NCBI GenBank assembly: GCA_020720665.1
Contig: DYOF01000007.1
Coordinates: 1 to 49,899 of the forward strand
From: Acetofilamentum sp.
Lineage (GTDB): Bacteria > Bacteroidota > Bacteroidia > Bacteroidales > JAADGE01
Length of the DNA stretch: 49,899 nt
Direction of reading: 5' to 3'
Part shown: positions 11,301-18,725 of the stretch, piece after piece
Position numbering within the stretch: position 1 is the first letter of the stretch
Layout of the letters: each line of letters starts with the position of its first letter
Notes under the pieces: generated by a model
Told to the model about the DNA's origin: nothing
Databases searched by the model: none
What the model saw: the letters and a program-made list of their open reading frames with translations, nothing else
Position numbers and translations under genes: made by a program

Positions 11301-13080
11301 TATATTTAGCAACACCTGAATAAGTGCCAAACCATAAATAACCGTCAGAATCTTGAAATATTGAAAGGACGTCTTCTTGCGGTAAACCTTTTTCTTTTCC
11401 GTAAAAAACAAAAGGAAAATATCCTTCTTGATAGGTTTCATGCAAAACTGTCAGGTAGTTTTGAGCAGATTGCATTGTCATTCCGGCTTGATGTTTAAAA
11501 TATTCATCAAAAATTCCGTTTTTTCGAGCGTATTCAAAATATTCTAATATTTTTTGACGAAGCAGAGGTTGATTTTTTTTGATTGCCCAACCCATTTTTT
11601 GTATTTCACCCATTATAAACTTTGCTTCCAGTTCAGGATAATCGGCTAATTTAAAAACTGATATATTTGATATCGTATAATCTGCTTTTCCGGAAATTAC
11701 ATCTTCAAAAAAACTGTTGCCGTCGTTGTAATAATATTTTGATAAATTATTTTGGAGCAGAGCATATTCATATGATGAACCTTTAGATGTAACACCGGTT
11801 AATAATTTTAAATCATTTACTGATGATATATTTGTTTCTTTTTTACCGATTACAACTTTTGCATTCGGTAAAAAATCAAGTACATCTACTTTTTTTAGTC
11901 TCCAATCTAAGGGGTCTATTAAATCACATGCAACATCAAAACTATTAAACCATTTAGGGTTATAAGCACTGTCTTTAATAATAACTCCGTCATCATTTTC
12001 AAAATAATCGGAGAATTCTTTCGTAAATACAAATTCAGGTTTTAAGCCTAAATATTGAGCAAAACTTTCAGCTAATAAATGATTGAATTGCTTTTTTCCT
12101 TCGGGATGATATACTAAGTCAATGTCTCTCAGTGCAATGATTATTTTTCCGGATTTAGTTATTTCATCTAAATCACGAGTTTCAGCACCTTTTTGAAGGC
12201 TGGAATATGAATTTATTATTTCTAAATAGGTTGAGTAGTTAATATTATATTTTTCGCGGAATAGTTCATCTAATTTACCGTTTCCTTTAATGGTTTCAAA
12301 AAAGTTTTGAATTTCGGTTTTGAGTTCTTCATTTCCTTTTTTTATTGCCCAACCGACATTTTGCGGCTTATTTACCGGAAATGACAGTTTAAAATTTGTA
12401 TTATTTTTTAAATAAGATAGAGCTAAAAAAGAAACGGTAATAAGACCGTCAACTTTATTTTCTTCTAATAATTTTAAAGATTCGTCTTCGGATTTTGTTT
12501 TGATAAATTGAATTCCGCCTCCGATTTTATCATTTATAATGTTTATATTTGTTTCATAAGTGGAATTTTCCATAAAAGCAATTTTTAAACCTTTTAAGTC
12601 ATTATTGCTTTTAATTTTTTTTGAAATATTTTTTCGTGTAATTAAAATATCGCTGACTTGAATAATGCCTACAAAATCATAAAACTTTTTACGCCAATCG
12701 AGTATGTATATTGTTCCGCATATCAGTTCGGCTTTTTTTATAGCATCGGGCGTATAATTAATATTCGGGTTTGTTTTATAATCTTTGGGAATTTTTCCGT
12801 TATTTGAAAAAACGTCATCCCAATTTATTGTAATTTCATTAAATTCAACATCTAAAAATTTTGCAAATTCTTTTGCAGCGGTGTAGTTAACCGTATTTTT
12901 CCAGCTTTCGGTAAATGCAATATTAATTTTCCCTTCATGTTTTATTTTTTTTAATGTTTGTGAATATAAATAAAATGATGAAGAAATTAAGAAAATTAAT
13001 AAAACTGTTTTTCGCAGCATTTTGATATTTTTTAGTTTTAAAAATATTTGCGTTTTCAATTTCAAGAAAAAAAGTATCAA
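8341..13080 (-). CDS. Giant sensor phosphatase: two periplasmic SBP_bac_3-like domains, two-component-regulator propeller, Y_Y_Y, TM, coiled coil, SpoIIE/PP2C phosphatase
   Basis: Two GKI(N/I)IA... substrate-binding modules, repeated DGYLWFGTYSGVAKYNG-type propeller blades, PGKYSFKYRTKGKDGIW (Y_Y_Y), ILPP...FKPRDIVSGDFYWA...ADCTGHGVPGAFMSMLG (SpoIIE). Likely start at 13020 (MLRKTVLLIFLISSS signal peptide). Confidence 0.9.
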   Translation of the reverse strand: MILFFLKLKTQIFLKLKNIKMLRKTVLLIFLISSSFYLYSQTLKKIKHEGKINIAFTESWKNTVNYTAAKEFAKFLDVEFNEITINWDDVFSNNGKIPKDYKTNPNINYTPDAIKKAELICGTIYILDWRKKFYDFVGIIQVSDILITRKNISKKIKSNNDLKGLKIAFMENSTYETNINIINDKIGGGIQFIKTKSEDESLKLLEENKVDGLITVSFLALSYLKNNTNFKLSFPVNKPQNVGWAIKKGNEELKTEIQNFFETIKGNGKLDELFREKYNINYSTYLEIINSYSSLQKGAETRDLDEITKSGKIIIALRDIDLVYHPEGKKQFNHLLAESFAQYLGLKPEFVFTKEFSDYFENDDGVIIKDSAYNPKWFNSFDVACDLIDPLDWRLKKVDVLDFLPNAKVVIGKKETNISSVNDLKLLTGVTSKGSSYEYALLQNNLSKYYYNDGNSFFEDVISGKADYTISNISVFKLADYPELEAKFIMGEIQKMGWAIKKNQPLLRQKILEYFEYARKNGIFDEYFKHQAGMTMQSAQNYLTVLHETYQEGYFPFVFYGKEKGLPQEDVLSIFQDSDGYLWFGTYSGVAKYNGRKMHVYNTKSGLASNSVFKISQDANGLIYFVGLEGISVLNSKTEQLKTYFKGTSFKGTFIDKNRTYFYGDEGLFYLTDNQKEVCINNEIKGFPKKINTISKNNKTNQFIIASGEGLFLFKDDKIKQISDEFCLYALYDTDERLWISSNSGLYYTSNEIFSLSEAVPLNRLLNISGIQIKEIQETKNGSIWLISDYKIYQLLTLKQKPIIYDQNIGMLNHKINSFLVDNEENMWFGFSGGVQKLTNKSLRTLYPNDINSVINSVFKDVNDRIWVGMSTGIHYIKGDIANFTKKLNLKNNSFVISETNNKDIIIADSEDLYLIDPQNLKIKKHRTFKTGLFHLNDIFISNKNEIFLLTGNTGIVYYLKDFNSEIVKIENSETSLISQLINYENKIIGANNKGLVVFSNETFKKYTEINYHTWALFTDSVKNKNSETYSKFLWVGTQNGLGKLHNDSFEFVNPKIFNNRLVTAIEHAENNDMLWVGTDKGVFYYNKVENSVEFTIDSRDGLLGNEISIDGLYLDKRNTLWIGTYHGIATFDIKKKKEEKFSPVCRIESIQINGKRVLKMPDELKYNQNNISFEISGLSFKDENSVEYEFYLQGLDNEFAASKGKKNIANFPYLPPGKYSFKYRTKGKDGIWSYFQSINFVIRKPFWAEWWFIASVILSILFIFWLIARWRVRILQKQNEKLEETVAERTQEITEKNVELEAQKEEIKAQRDFAEEQRDEISHQKKEIEDSILYAKRIQQAILPPTKLISKIMPDNFILFKPRDIVSGDFYWAAEKNGKSYYAAADCTGHGVPGAFMSMLGISFLNDIIRSATHELKPSEILDALKSKIIEALHQTGEAQEAKDGMDISLCKVNIENKTVEYAGAFNPLYIVRNGEIIIYEADRMPIGIYDFDINQNFTNNLINLENGDTLYTFSDGYADQFGGPKDKKFMIGRFKKMLLDIQNLTMDEQRKHIDNTIEDWMKEHDQIDDIIVIGAKF

Positions 13081-13092
13081 AAATTGATACTT

Positions 13093-13305
13093 TTAATTGA
13101 TGTCGTTTTCAAATATGTGCTCAATTTGTTTTTCGGTTTCAAGAAGTTTTGTTTTACATGTTTCGAGTAAAAACGAAACACGTTTAACTTTTTCCGTTAA
13201 CAGGTCAATTTGAATGTCATTATTTTCAATTTCATTTAAAATTGTTTCAATTTCCGACAAAGCGTCATCGTATGATACATTTTTTTTTGTCATATTATTC
13301 TTCAA
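13093..13305 (-). CDS. xseB: Exodeoxyribonuclease VII small subunit
   Basis: MTKKNVSYDDALSEIETILNEIENNDIQIDLLTEKVKRVSFLLETCKTKLLETEKQIE matches the XseB pattern. Confidence 0.85.
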   Translation of the reverse strand: MKNNMTKKNVSYDDALSEIETILNEIENNDIQIDLLTEKVKRVSFLLETCKTKLLETEKQIEHIFENDIN

Positions 13306-13711
13306 AAGGTATCATATTAATTTCTAATCCGGTATCTAACATATAATCTTCGATATCTTCTTCCATATCAATGTCATCTTCATCATAATACCAGTTTATT
13401 TTAATTTCACCTCCGTCATCTTCATAATCTTTCATAATGTTAAGTAAATCCAAAATACTTCTGGAAGTACTTGTATTAAAATAAGTTAATTTGATTTCTA
13501 AAGTTAAAGGATTTTTGATTTCTGTGGTATATTCTTCTAACCATTGAATTAAAGGGTCATAAAATTCTACGGTATCTTCCAAAAATGATTCGCCTGATAA
13601 AGTACAAATACCTATTTCTGCGTTGAAATCAACAGTAGGTATGAAAAAGTTAGTGTGTGAGCCTTCTATATATATATTTTCCATTTTTAAATTTTTAAAA
13701 TTATTTGTCAA
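13295..13711 (-). CDS. SiaC-family regulatory phosphoprotein (DUF1987)
   Basis: MENIYIEGSHTNFFIPTVDFNAEIGICTLSGESFLEDTVEFYDPLIQWLEEY, LTYFNTSTSRSILDLLNIM; likely start at MENIYIEG (13684). Confidence 0.88.
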   Translation of the reverse strand: MTNNFKNLKMENIYIEGSHTNFFIPTVDFNAEIGICTLSGESFLEDTVEFYDPLIQWLEEYTTEIKNPLTLEIKLTYFNTSTSRSILDLLNIMKDYEDDGGEIKINWYYDEDDIDMEEDIEDYMLDTGLEINMIPFEE

Positions 13712-14243
13712 CTTTTACGGCTAAAGAGAAATATGATGTATCAGCATCAATAGGATTTATTTCAATATCTAACGGATTTCCGGAAGTAAGAGCAACAGTA
13801 ATTAAACCGATATTCGGACTTTCTTGTTCGCCCAAGTTTTCTCTTCTTACGTTTCTTTTATATTCTCTTAGTTCATCATGGTCTAATTCATTTATGTTTT
13901 TACTGTTTTCGAGAACCGGTATTAAATGTTCATTTCGTATCGGATTACCGGTAACTAATGTGAAATTTTGAACGGTTTCTTTTAAAATAATTGTTCCTGC
14001 ACCTACTTCTTTTCCATTTTTTAATTTTATTTTGTCAGAAGAGTAATTGGAAATATTTTCAGCCAACTCAAAAAATATTTTAAATAATTTTTTTGTTGCT
14101 TTTTCTGAAAGGATATTTATAACATCAATATAATCACCTAAAAATGTAATTATTTTTCCGTCAACCGGACCTTTGTATGATATTCTGATTTCTTCAGAAA
14201 AAAGGCTTTGTCCTAAACTTAATTTTTTATTTATAGTAGCCAT
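13701..14243 (-). CDS. SiaB-family protein kinase (DUF6272), paralog 1
   Basis: YKGPVDGKIITFLGDYIDV, FFELAENISNYSS, NIGLITVALTSGNPLDIE. Confidence 0.85.
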   Translation of the reverse strand: MATINKKLSLGQSLFSEEIRISYKGPVDGKIITFLGDYIDVINILSEKATKKLFKIFFELAENISNYSSDKIKLKNGKEVGAGTIILKETVQNFTLVTGNPIRNEHLIPVLENSKNINELDHDELREYKRNVRRENLGEQESPNIGLITVALTSGNPLDIEINPIDADTSYFSLAVKVDK

Positions 14244-14248
14244 AGTTT

Positions 14249-14785
14249 TTAATGTTTATCAATTTTTACTGCAACAACATAAAACGATTTGTTAGTATCA
14301 ATGTCAATAAATTCAATATCTAAGGGGTTTCTGGACAGTAATGCGGCTTGAACTAAGCCGATGTTTCCTGTTCCTCTGTCGCCGGCAGGTAATTTTCGGA
14401 GTTCTCTTTTATATGCTCTTAAACCGTCTCGGTCGTATGAATTAATTTTTTTAAATTTATCTCTCAAAATTTCTTTATGTTTCTCATTAATAGGATTTCC
14501 TAAAATAAAATAATAGTAATTTTCAAAATTTTGTATAATAAATGTTCCTACACCGGGGCTTTCTCCTTTTTTTGTAGCTTCTTTTTCTTCGGAATAGTAT
14601 GAAATATTTTGAGCCAATTCAATAAATACTTTAAAGATGGTTTTATTTAGATTTTTGTCTTCAGAAATTGAATGTTCAATATTTTTTCCGAACATTGAAA
14701 GTACTTGTCCGTCAAACGGTCCCGTATAAGACATTAAAACATCTTTTCCTGTAATTCTTGTAAAGATACTTTCTGCTGCATCCAT
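14249..14785 (-). CDS. SiaB-family protein kinase (DUF6272), paralog 2
   Basis: YTGPFDGQVLSMFGKNIE, FIELAQNISYYSEE, GTGNIGLVQAALLSRNPLDIEF. Confidence 0.85.
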   Translation of the reverse strand: MDAAESIFTRITGKDVLMSYTGPFDGQVLSMFGKNIEHSISEDKNLNKTIFKVFIELAQNISYYSEEKEATKKGESPGVGTFIIQNFENYYYFILGNPINEKHKEILRDKFKKINSYDRDGLRAYKRELRKLPAGDRGTGNIGLVQAALLSRNPLDIEFIDIDTNKSFYVVAVKIDKH

Positions 14786-14935
14786 AATATTACCGATTAG
14801 ATTTAGTTGAGTTTTAAACTAAAAAACAAATTTAACAAAATCTTAGTTTATTGCAAATAAGATTTAAGTAAAAGCATTAATTTTAATTAAAATTTAAAAA
14901 TATATTGAAACATTTACTGTTTATAAATAAGATTT

Positions 14936-14943
14936 TACTTTTG
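14936..14943 (+). promoter_or_regulatory. Candidate Bacteroidota -7 element upstream of MFS gene
   Basis: TACTTTTG matches TAnnTTTG about 20 nt before the start; no clear -33. Confidence 0.35.
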
Positions 14944-14963
14944 CATAAGATATACGAAAAATA

Positions 14964-16193
14964 GTGCCAAAGATTACAACTCAATTAAATTTACGTTCAA
15001 ACCGCAATAAATTTATAGCACAAGGTTTTTTTTTAACTGCTGCTTTAGCTGTTGCAGATACATCAACCGTTTTACCTTTAATTATTGATTATTTTAACGG
15101 AAGTGAAGTTTTAATCGGCATACTCTCATCTCTCTTAAAAGGAGGTGCGATAATTATGCAATTATGGACGGCATTTCAAGCACAAGATAAATCGAATGTT
15201 TTGGGCTCGTTAAGAAAAGTATTTGTGTATAGGTTTTTATCATGGTTTTTAATCGGTTTTTCAATTTTATTGTTTTATTCGTTAAATGATTCAATTGTTT
15301 TAATTTTTGTAAGTATTTTTTTGTTTTTATTTTCTTTTTCAGCCGGGGTAGGTGTAATATACTTTCAAGAGTTAATTGCAAAAGCATTTACTAAAAAATA
15401 CAGAGGTAAAGCAATTGCTTATAAACAAATAGCATCCGGTTTAGCCGGGATTATAAGCGGTGGCATTTCCGGTTTTATTTTAGAATTATTTTCGGCTCCG
15501 GTTAGTTTTGCATATTTGTTTTTTTTCAGCAGTTTTGTGATGTTATTCGGAATTTTATTTTTTTGGAATTTTAAAGAAATAGAGAAAAAAGATACCAATC
15601 AAAAGGAAAAGAATTTTGGTTTATTTTTGAAAGGGGCAGGTGCAGCATTTATATCCGATAAAAGTCTTCAATTTCAAACATTAACACGTTTTTTGTCATA
15701 CAGTTTGTTTTTTGTTTTTCCGTTTTTTATTTTACATGCAAAAAATCAAATCGGTATCGAAGGAAAAGAAATCGGTCTGATAATTTCATTGCAGATGATA
15801 GGGGCGGTTGGCGGTAATTTATTATGGGCTTTTTTAGCTTCTAAAAATTTAAATCGTTGTGTAATTGTTATTTCTTTTTTTCTTTCAATAATTGCTGTGT
15901 TGTTGGTTTTTAGGGCTGAAACAATAGAGATTTATTATGTTATTTACTTTTTGGCAGGTGCTTCAATTGACGGATTCAGATTAGCATACAGTAACTTAAT
16001 ATTAATAATTGCACCGGAAAATAAACGACCGATGTATGTGGCTGTTCAAAATAATTTATCATCTTTCGGTTTATTTTTTGCCATTCCGGGCGGAATATTT
16101 TTAAAACTGACTAATTTTAATACGGTATCAATAATTACGATTTTCCTTTTAATTACAGGATTATGGTTTAGTTTTTTTCTAAAAAAGCAATAA
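14964..16193 (+). CDS. MFS transporter
   Basis: About 12 hydrophobic helices, ELIAKAFTKKYRGKAIAYKQIASGLAGIISGG; start codon appears to be GTG. Confidence 0.8.
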   Translation: MPKITTQLNLRSNRNKFIAQGFFLTAALAVADTSTVLPLIIDYFNGSEVLIGILSSLLKGGAIIMQLWTAFQAQDKSNVLGSLRKVFVYRFLSWFLIGFSILLFYSLNDSIVLIFVSIFLFLFSFSAGVGVIYFQELIAKAFTKKYRGKAIAYKQIASGLAGIISGGISGFILELFSAPVSFAYLFFFSSFVMLFGILFFWNFKEIEKKDTNQKEKNFGLFLKGAGAAFISDKSLQFQTLTRFLSYSLFFVFPFFILHAKNQIGIEGKEIGLIISLQMIGAVGGNLLWAFLASKNLNRCVIVISFFLSIIAVLLVFRAETIEIYYVIYFLAGASIDGFRLAYSNLILIIAPENKRPMYVAVQNNLSSFGLFFAIPGGIFLKLTNFNTVSIITIFLLITGLWFSFFLKKQ

Positions 16194-16206
16194 TTAAAAA
16201 AAATAA

Positions 16207-16902
16207 ATGGATATATTAAAACAAATATATTTACGGTATGGTGTTGATATTAATTCAATTGCAGTAACGGTATTTGGTAAAACATATTCATGTGTGCAAT
16301 TAATTGACGGAAAAATAGGTGTTGCAGCAAATTTATTCGGAATTGAATCTTTTTCAAAAGACGTGTTGAAAACTCCTGATTTTACGGATTTAACTCATCG
16401 AAATGTTTTAATCGCGTACTATAATGCAATGTTTAATATTTTCAATAACAGATTAACAAGTTCTGATATTTTTGATTTTATAAAATTTGAAAATTATTCA
16501 AATATTGTTATGGTAGGGTATTCTGTTCCGATGTATGACAAATTGATGTCTCGAAACATAAAATTATCTGTTTTTGATTATTCTGTAAATAATCGGATAG
16601 TAAAAGACCAAAACGAACTTGATGAAACGTTGATACAATCTGATTTAGTTATTTTAACTGCTACATCTTTAATTAACAATACATTTGATAATATTGTGAA
16701 GCAAACCGGCAAAAATTGTGAAATATATATCTTCGGTGCTTCAACGATGTTAAATAAAGAATTTTTTGAATATGAAAATGTAAAAGGATTATTCGGAACC
16801 GTATTTGAGCAAGCTAATTCAGAAATTCTTAAAATAGTCGGCGAGGGCTTCGGATACAGAAATCTAAAACAAAACGGAAAAAAAGTTGCTTTGATAAGGT
16901 AA
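16207..16902 (+). CDS. DUF364 (putative heavy-metal chelation / Rossmann-like) protein with DUF4213-like N-terminus
   Basis: YNAMFNIFN, VMVGYSVPM, SDLVILTATSLINNTFDNIVK, IFGASTMLNKEFF, KIVGEGFGYRNLKQNGKKVALI. Confidence 0.75.
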   Translation: MDILKQIYLRYGVDINSIAVTVFGKTYSCVQLIDGKIGVAANLFGIESFSKDVLKTPDFTDLTHRNVLIAYYNAMFNIFNNRLTSSDIFDFIKFENYSNIVMVGYSVPMYDKLMSRNIKLSVFDYSVNNRIVKDQNELDETLIQSDLVILTATSLINNTFDNIVKQTGKNCEIYIFGASTMLNKEFFEYENVKGLFGTVFEQANSEILKIVGEGFGYRNLKQNGKKVALIR

Positions 16903-16906
16903 TTAA

Positions 16907-18619
16907 ATGGAGAGGTTTAAAAAGAAATTTAAAGATATTTGGCTCAAAGCAGCAGTATTAGGCAGTTTATGGGGTAGTATCGAAATAATATTCGGAAGTT
17001 TTTTTCATAATATTAAAGTTCCTCTTGCCGGTACTATGTTAGCAATTATCGGAATAAGTATTCTGGCGGCATTCGGACAATCATGGAAAGATAAGGGCAT
17101 TTTTTGGCGAGCTGCTTTAATTAGCGCAGTAATTAAATCAATTTCACCAAGTGCTATATTAATCGGACCGATGACCGGAATTTTTTTAGAAGGATTATTA
17201 TTTGAATTATCGGTAAGAATTTTCGGACGTAACTTAATCGGATACATATTTGGCGGTATTTTAGCTTTATATAGTGTTGTTTTTCATAAAATTATTACCC
17301 TGTTAATTATATACGGTTTTGATTTAGTTAGGATTACCGAGAATTTTTATTTGTTTATTACAAAGCAAATTAATCTTGAAGGTATTTCATTTGTCAGTGC
17401 CTTTTTTCTCTTGAGTCTGTTTTACGTGTTGCTTGGTGTAATTGCATCATTATTAGGGATATATATCGGACGAAAAGCTAAAAATAATGACTTAAAACAT
17501 TCAAGAGAAAAAAAAATAAATTTAACTCGCGTAAACGATTTAATAAACCCGGAAAATCATAAAAGCTCTACACTTTTATTGTTTTTACATTTGATTTTTA
17601 TAATCGGAATTTTAGCACTTACAAATTTATTGTCGGTTGAAATTGCCATAGGTTTAAGTCTGATTTATTCCGCTCTGACAATTTTAAAATATAAAAGAGC
17701 TTTACGATATTTTAAACGTCCGGGATTTTGGATTCAAATTTTGATTTTTGTTTTTATTTCAGCTGTTTTTTATAACGGATTTAATCACAAAGAATATTTT
17801 ACGGAAGATGGTTTGTATGCCGGTTTGAAAATGGGTGTCAGAGCTATTATGGTTGTTATCGGGTTTTCAGCAATCAGTTCGGAACTCAGAAACCCTTTTA
17901 TAAAAGCGTTTCTTTATAAAAAAGGGTTCCGGCAATTTTATACAGCATTGGGTCCGGCATTTTCAGTTTTACCTTATTTAATGAAACATTCAGCACATCC
18001 CAAAAAAATATTAAAACATCCGATTCAATCTTTGGTTAAAAACATAACAGAAGCCGAATTCATTTTAGAAGAATTTAAAAAACAAAAAAATAACTTGGAA
18101 GTTATTGTAATTAAAGGGAAAAAACAAGGCGGTAAAACAACATATGTGAAAAAACTGATTAATTTATTAAACGAACAAGGAGTTAAAGTTTCAGGTTTTC
18201 TTGCAGAAGGTTCTTTTAAAAATAACATCAGAAATGAATTTTCAATTAAAAATATTTTAACCGGTGAAAGTCATAAATTATGCAGTATCGTTGAAAATAA
18301 ATTTCAACAAAAAATCGGAAAATTTTATTTTAACGAAAACGGATTAGAATTCGGCAAAAGTATTTTAAAACCTTTGAATACTGTTAATACCGATTTTGTA
18401 ATTATTGACGAAATCGGGCACTTAGAATTAAAAGGGAAGGCTTGGTCCGAATCAATCGAGTTACTTTCGGAATATGAAAAACCGATAATGATTTGGGTTA
18501 TTCGAGAGCATTTGGTATATGATATTTTAAGACGCTTTGGAGTTACCGGAGCATTGATTATTGATATTGAAACGGATGATATTTACAAATCTACCGAAGA
18601 AATTAAATTATTGTTGTAA
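16907..18619 (+). CDS. Fusion membrane protein: ECF S-like region, ECF T-like (CbiQ-like) region and C-terminal THEP1/DUF265-type NTPase
   Basis: N-terminal GSLWGSIEIIFGSFFHNIKVPLAGT membrane block; second membrane block with MGVRAIMVVIGFSAISSELRNPFI; C-terminal Walker A GKKQGGKT and Walker B FVIIDEIGHLELKG. Confidence 0.75.
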   Translation: MERFKKKFKDIWLKAAVLGSLWGSIEIIFGSFFHNIKVPLAGTMLAIIGISILAAFGQSWKDKGIFWRAALISAVIKSISPSAILIGPMTGIFLEGLLFELSVRIFGRNLIGYIFGGILALYSVVFHKIITLLIIYGFDLVRITENFYLFITKQINLEGISFVSAFFLLSLFYVLLGVIASLLGIYIGRKAKNNDLKHSREKKINLTRVNDLINPENHKSSTLLLFLHLIFIIGILALTNLLSVEIAIGLSLIYSALTILKYKRALRYFKRPGFWIQILIFVFISAVFYNGFNHKEYFTEDGLYAGLKMGVRAIMVVIGFSAISSELRNPFIKAFLYKKGFRQFYTALGPAFSVLPYLMKHSAHPKKILKHPIQSLVKNITEAEFILEEFKKQKNNLEVIVIKGKKQGGKTTYVKKLINLLNEQGVKVSGFLAEGSFKNNIRNEFSIKNILTGESHKLCSIVENKFQQKIGKFYFNENGLEFGKSILKPLNTVNTDFVIIDEIGHLELKGKAWSESIELLSEYEKPIMIWVIREHLVYDILRRFGVTGALIIDIETDDIYKSTEEIKLLL

Positions 18620-18725
18620 TTATTAATGTGTATAAATATAGACATTTAGTTCATTTTTGAATAAAATACAAATTATATGTTTTATTTTGCATGATTGTTG
18701 CATATCTGAAAAAAACTAAACTATT

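Noticed and set aside
13705-13971. 88-aa + strand ORF antisense to a SiaB gene
   Set aside because: Antisense to a well-supported CDS, no domain.
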